NCBI GenBank assembly: GCA_030613285.1 | Contig: JAUWME010000036.1 | Location: 1 to 10,813, forward strand | Direction: 5' to 3' | Source: Candidatus Zymogenus sp. | Lineage (GTDB): Bacteria; Desulfobacterota; Zymogenia; Zymogenales; Zymogenaceae | Length of the DNA stretch: 10,813 nt | Shown here: in pieces, positions 7,780 to 10,813 of the stretch | Position numbering within the stretch: the stretch's first letter is position 1 | Layout: each line of letters opens with the position of its first letter | Made by a program: the position numbers and the translations under genes | Notes under the pieces: model-generated | What the model saw: the letters and a program-made list of their open reading frames with translations, nothing else | Database searches by the model: none | What the model was told of the DNA's origin: nothing

Positions 7780-7809
7780 ATTATACAAGATTTTTTGTCT
7801 ATTATGCAA
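7780..7809 (-). promoter_or_regulatory. Candidate promoter of the histidine kinase gene
   Basis: On the minus strand a perfect TATAAT (7780-7785) is preceded after 18 bases by TTGCAT (7804-7809), a poor -35 box. Transcription would begin near 7773 and leave a leader of about 30 bases before the ATG at 7743. Confidence 0.4.
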
Positions 7810-8056
7810 GTATTTAATATTTTAGAATTACAGATGAATAGATTGGCACTATCTACTTTGACAATCAAAAGTTTTGAATTTTCAAATGTCAAAGATAGTA
7901 ATCTGCTTCAATCGCCAGCAAAACGCCTTTCCATATCCCTCTCGGAAATACTCTATGGCGCATTTCAAACAACTAAAATGTGCTATTTGCTATTTTTCAT
8001 TTACCATTTAATATTGCCGCTAAAACAATAAAATCAAAAAAACCCTATCTTTTTAA
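7786..8056. other. AT-rich intergenic stretch between kinase and efflux operon
   Basis: No supported gene. An open stretch of 78 codons on the plus strand (7795-8031) starts at TTG with no ribosome site and has no recognisable motif. Apart from the nested dyad and the -35 region of the kinase promoter nothing stands out. Confidence 0.6.
7848..7899. promoter_or_regulatory. Nested dyad, possible regulator-binding site between divergent genes
   Basis: CTTTGACA (7856-7863) pairs exactly with TGTCAAAG (7887-7894). The match extends outward as ACTATCT (7848-7854) and AGATAGT (7893-7899) with a small offset, and a 13-base palindrome TCAAAAGTTTTGA (7865-7877) lies inside. It sits upstream of both divergent transcription units, where an operator or activator site would be expected. 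No regulator gene is visible, and AT-rich DNA gives dyads by chance, so function is inference. Confidence 0.35.
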
Positions 8057-8085
8057 TTCACAATCTATCCAAATTCTGGTATAAT
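8057..8085 (+). promoter_or_regulatory. Strong sigma-70-like promoter of the RND efflux operon
   Basis: TTCACA (8057-8062, five of six consensus bases) is followed after exactly 17 bases by a perfect TATAAT (8080-8085), which also carries the extended -10 TG at 8077-8078. Transcription would start near 8092, giving a leader of roughly 115 bases before the GTG at 8207. Confidence 0.65.
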
Positions 8086-8193
8086 TTTAGATTATCAATT
8101 TTCTATTTTTGACTTCTAAAGTTGACAATTATTTGAAAATCCGTTTGAGGAGCGCAACACAAAAATATTTGCGTCGAATACTAAAATGTGAGT

Positions 8194-8199
8194 GGAGGT
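8194..8199 (+). promoter_or_regulatory. Shine-Dalgarno GGAGGT setting the adaptor start at GTG 8207
   Basis: GGAGGT is followed after seven bases by GTG at 8207-8209. An in-frame GTG at 8192-8194 overlaps this very motif and has nothing similar before it, so 8207 is the better start. Confidence 0.8.
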
Positions 8200-8206
8200 A
8201 AAACTT

Positions 8207-9340
8207 GTGAGCATCTCAAGATTGAAAGATAGAGCAAAGAAGAGGATTTCTCGATACTCTCCTACCCGTATTGGCATCGCCTTAGTTGCCCTTATCATTG
8301 TCCTCTTCTTCAGTGTCAAAATTTACGGCTACATTGTAAAAGAAGAAGTAAAATCTCTGGAGAAGATTCAGGCAGAAAAAGGCATCCCCGTGGATGTGGT
8401 AAAAGCAAAGAGAGGCGATTTTAAGGTCTTCAGGTCATTCTCTGGAATGATTAGAGGGATACGCCAATCGGAGCTTACTACGGATTTATCCACACAGGTC
8501 ATCAAGGTACATCTTAAAGAAGGCGACACTGTAAAAAAAGGGAAGGTTATCGTTTCCCTTGATCCCGACGATCCAAGTATGTCCACGGGGCACTACCGTC
8601 AGGATCTGGCCAGATACCGTCAAGCCTTGAGAGACTATAAACGGATCAAAGAGCTTTACAATGCGGGCGCCGTCTCCAAAAGCGAATACGAATATGCCCT
8701 GACGACCTATGAAGTTGCCAGAGCCGACCACGACGCATCAAAAGATATGGTCGAGATAGCGTCTCCCATGGATGGCACCGTAACGGAGATAACCGTAAGC
8801 GAGGGAGACCCCGTTATGGCAGGAGAGATTATCGCCACAGTGGCGATCATCGACAGGGTAAGGGTGGAGTTGAACATCAGCTCAAAGAGAGCTATTTTTA
8901 TTAAGAAAGGTCAACCGGCAAGAATTCTTCTTATAACCCCCGAAAAAACCCTGACCGTAAAAGGAGAGGTGGAATCGATCTCGCTTTCTGCAAACAAGAA
9001 CACCGGGCTTTTTGAAGCCAAGATACTTTTGGATAACGTTGAAGGGCTTTTGAAACTTGGGACAATTACCACCCTTGAGATCCTCATCTATTCCACAGAT
9101 GACGCCCTTGTAATCCCAAAAAATGCTCTTATTGATATTGATGACGAAACATTTGTCTTTGTGGTGAACCATATTGATGGCAAAGAAACAGCGATCAAGA
9201 CAAAAATTGTGACTGGGTGGAAAAGCGAAGAGGATGTGGAGGTTATAGGAGGACTAAAAGTTGGGGACAGGGTTGTGGTTCGGGGACAAAACAAGCTTTC
9301 TGATGAAACTTTTGTGTTTTTGCACAACGAGGAGAAATAG
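8207..9340 (+). CDS. RND efflux periplasmic adaptor (membrane fusion protein, HlyD/AcrA family)
   Basis: The 377-residue protein links an inner-membrane RND pump to an outer-membrane channel. After a basic stretch (residues 7-21), one hydrophobic helix at about 22-43 acts as an uncleaved anchor; there is no lipobox cysteine. The first lipoyl half (VIKVHLKEGDTVKKGKVIV, 98-116) and the second (SPMDGTVTEITVSEGDPV, 186-203) flank a helical hairpin at about 125-183, shorter than in AcrA. Beta-barrel and membrane-proximal segments follow, including VIPKNAL at 302-308 and GGLKVGDRVVVRGQNKL at 348-364. The start is GTG with GGAGGT seven bases upstream. The stop is directly followed by the ATG of the permease, so the two are one operon. 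The substrate cannot be read from the sequence, and no outer-membrane channel gene lies before it. Confidence 0.9.
   Translation: MSISRLKDRAKKRISRYSPTRIGIALVALIIVLFFSVKIYGYIVKEEVKSLEKIQAEKGIPVDVVKAKRGDFKVFRSFSGMIRGIRQSELTTDLSTQVIKVHLKEGDTVKKGKVIVSLDPDDPSMSTGHYRQDLARYRQALRDYKRIKELYNAGAVSKSEYEYALTTYEVARADHDASKDMVEIASPMDGTVTEITVSEGDPVMAGEIIATVAIIDRVRVELNISSKRAIFIKKGQPARILLITPEKTLTVKGEVESISLSANKNTGLFEAKILLDNVEGLLKLGTITTLEILIYSTDDALVIPKNALIDIDDETFVFVVNHIDGKETAIKTKIVTGWKSEEDVEVIGGLKVGDRVVVRGQNKLSDETFVFLHNEEK
9329..9334 (+). promoter_or_regulatory. Shine-Dalgarno GAGGAG of the RND permease, inside the adaptor gene end
   Basis: GAGGAG lies within the last codons of the adaptor, six bases before the permease ATG at 9341, and supports that start and tight co-translation of the pair. 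Confidence 0.7.
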
Positions 9341-10813
9341 ATGAAGTGGGTCGCATTTGCAGTACAAAGATCAGTTACCTCCGTTATGCTTATTCTTGTC
9401 TTCGTCGTGTTTGGCCTCTTTTCCTATTCCAACCTTACGGTGGATCTCTTCCCCAAGGTTGATTTCCCCTTTCTGACCATCACTACAATATATCCCGGCG
9501 CCGGCCCTGTGGAGATAAAAAGCCAAGTTACCGAAAAAATTGAAGACGAAATCAGCAGTGTCAGCAATGTGAAAAATCTCAATTCCACGTCACGCGAGAA
9601 CGTCTCCCTAATCTTTATCGAGTTCGAGTTGGGTGTGGATATAGACCTTGCATCCATTGAGGTAAAAGACAAGGTTGACGCCATCCTCTCTGACCTCCCC
9701 AAAGACGTGGAAAAACCGGAGATTGTAAAGTTCGACATCAACGCACTGCCAATTATGAACCTTTCCATCTCCGCCGACAGCCCCCTAAACGAAGTCTACG
9801 AATACGCAGACACAACAGTCAGGAATCGACTTAATAAGATTGATGGCCTTGCTTCTGTGGAAATTATCGGTGGACTCGTTCGAGAGATACAGGTAAATGT
9901 CTCCAGAGAAGCCCTCATTCGTCACGATCTTACAATCAATGAACTTGCCGGACTCATCTCTGCCGAAAACCAGGATGTCCCTCTCGGAAGATTACCAGCA
10001 ATTGACGAGGAATATATCCTCAAGGTCTCTGGCAAGTTTACGTCGGTGGAGGAACTCAAAAATACTACCATCGCCGTTCCCACAGGCGCCATCATTCGGA
10101 TTTCAGATATCGCTGATGTTGTGGACGGTTTTGCAGAAAGGCGTGAATCGGCAAAATTTCAAGGAAAACCATCTGTGGGGATTGCCATCTCCAAGCGTTC
10201 CGACGCCAACACCGTAAAGGTTTCGGCAGAGGTCTTCAACGCCATAAATGAACTTAAAAAGACCATCCCAGATGGATATGAAATCGGCGTGGCGAGAGAC
10301 CTCTCTGAATTCATTGTAGATTCCGTGGACGATGTCCTAAAAAACCTCATCCTTGGAATACTTATAACTGCTATTTTCCTCTATATTTTTCTCCATGACA
10401 TCTGGAGTACTTTAATTGCCACGTTAGACCTCCCCACCAGCATCATCTCAACTTTTATTCTCATCTACTTTGCGGGCTTTACAATAAACGTCATCACACT
10501 TATGGCCCTGGGGATATCAATCGGGATTCTTGCCACAAACGACATTATCATCCTCGAAAGTATAAACCGGCATATTGCCGCTGGTGAGTCTCCAAAGGAG
10601 GCTGCTATTAATGGGACAACGGAAGTCGCCGTGGCTGTGGGGGCATCCACATTGACAAACATCATGGTCTTTACACCCATTGCCTTTATGAGCGGGATTG
10701 TAGGGCAATTCTTTAAGCAGTTCGGTTTGACCGTGGTGTTTGCTACGATCTTCTCTCTTCTCGTATCCTTTACCATGACGCCGATGCTGGCCTCAAAGCT
10801 GTTGGGGCAGAAG
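9341..10813 (+). CDS. RND efflux permease (AcrB/HAE-1-like), N-terminal 491 residues, cut by window edge
   Basis: The frame is open from ATG 9341 to the right edge, about half of a typical permease of a thousand residues. It has the family start: TM1 at about 10-30, then VDLFPKVDFPFLTI at 34-47 and YPGAGPVEIKSQVTEKIEDE at 51-70. The porter region follows, then TM2-TM6 from about 333 onward, ending in the FxMTPMLASKLL motif at 477-488. Such pumps are trimers in the inner membrane that use the ion gradient to drive export. In TM4 the proton-relay Asp-Asp of AcrB (GLLVDDAIVVVEN) is replaced by GILATNDIIILES at 395-407: Thr399, Asn400, then Asp401. GAGGAG at 9329-9334 is the ribosome site, six bases before the ATG. 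The gene begins one base after the adaptor stop. Substrate unknown. Confidence 0.92.
   Translation, partial: MKWVAFAVQRSVTSVMLILVFVVFGLFSYSNLTVDLFPKVDFPFLTITTIYPGAGPVEIKSQVTEKIEDEISSVSNVKNLNSTSRENVSLIFIEFELGVDIDLASIEVKDKVDAILSDLPKDVEKPEIVKFDINALPIMNLSISADSPLNEVYEYADTTVRNRLNKIDGLASVEIIGGLVREIQVNVSREALIRHDLTINELAGLISAENQDVPLGRLPAIDEEYILKVSGKFTSVEELKNTTIAVPTGAIIRISDIADVVDGFAERRESAKFQGKPSVGIAISKRSDANTVKVSAEVFNAINELKKTIPDGYEIGVARDLSEFIVDSVDDVLKNLILGILITAIFLYIFLHDIWSTLIATLDLPTSIISTFILIYFAGFTINVITLMALGISIGILATNDIIILESINRHIAAGESPKEAAINGTTEVAVAVGASTLTNIMVFTPIAFMSGIVGQFFKQFGLTVVFATIFSLLVSFTMTPMLASKLLGQK

Noticed and set aside
7795..8031. 78-codon open frame on the plus strand in the divergent intergenic region
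   Set aside because: It starts at TTG with no ribosome site, lies in AT-rich DNA, overlaps the kinase promoter and dyad, and shows no motif.
8122..8150. Perfect TTGACA at 8122-8127 as a second efflux promoter
   Set aside because: At 16-18 bases downstream there is only TTTGAGG-like sequence, no -10 box; the TTCACA-17-TATAAT pair upstream is far better.
9424..9768. 114-codon open frame on the minus strand within the RND permease
   Set aside because: It is antisense to a clearly conserved permease region and shows no motif or ribosome site; a shadow frame.
1..10813. CRISPR array, tRNA or rRNA genes, integrase or transposase
   Set aside because: No regularly spaced repeats, no tRNA cloverleaf or rRNA-like stretches, and no recombinase motifs were found in reading both strands.

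Overview
The window (about 43% GC by eye) looks like a chromosome segment of a Gram-negative, probably anaerobic bacterium. The inner-membrane RND permease with its periplasmic adaptor points to a two-membrane cell. The multi-PAS hybrid histidine kinase and scattered 'CTGTCATT…AATGACAG' intergenic repeats are a style I associate with Deltaproteobacteria/Desulfobacterota-like genomes. That taxonomic guess is inference.

Region 1 (left edge to 4157, all minus strand) is a compact three-gene operon read right to left. It starts with a glycosyltransferase-2 domain fused to a nucleotidyltransferase-like (NeuA/SpsF-type) domain. Next comes a LarA-family nickel-pincer racemase/epimerase homologue, coupled to it by an ATGA overlap. 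The third gene, after 20 bp, is a NeuA-like cytidylyltransferase fused to a NeuB-type nonulosonate synthase, which runs off the left edge. Together they suggest synthesis, activation and transfer of a sialic-acid-like (nonulosonic) or related acidic sugar for a surface glycan. The LarA homologue is the unexpected member, and both nucleotidyltransferase domains carry substitutions at motif positions.

Region 2 (4158 to 4800) has no convincing gene. It holds a weak promoter candidate for the glycan operon and an island of degenerate inverted and tandem repeats.

Region 3 (4801 to 7743, minus strand) is one long membrane-bound hybrid histidine kinase: six predicted membrane helices, three PAS-type sensor domains, HisKA, ATPase and a C-terminal receiver. 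No DNA-binding partner is visible.

Region 4 (7744 to 8206) is an AT-rich divergent intergenic region with a good plus-strand promoter, a candidate minus-strand promoter and a nested dyad.

Region 5 (8207 to right edge, plus strand) is an RND efflux pair: an HlyD/AcrA-type adaptor followed immediately by an AcrB-type permease cut by the window edge. The permease has an unusual transmembrane-4 motif (T-N-D where AcrB has D-D-A).
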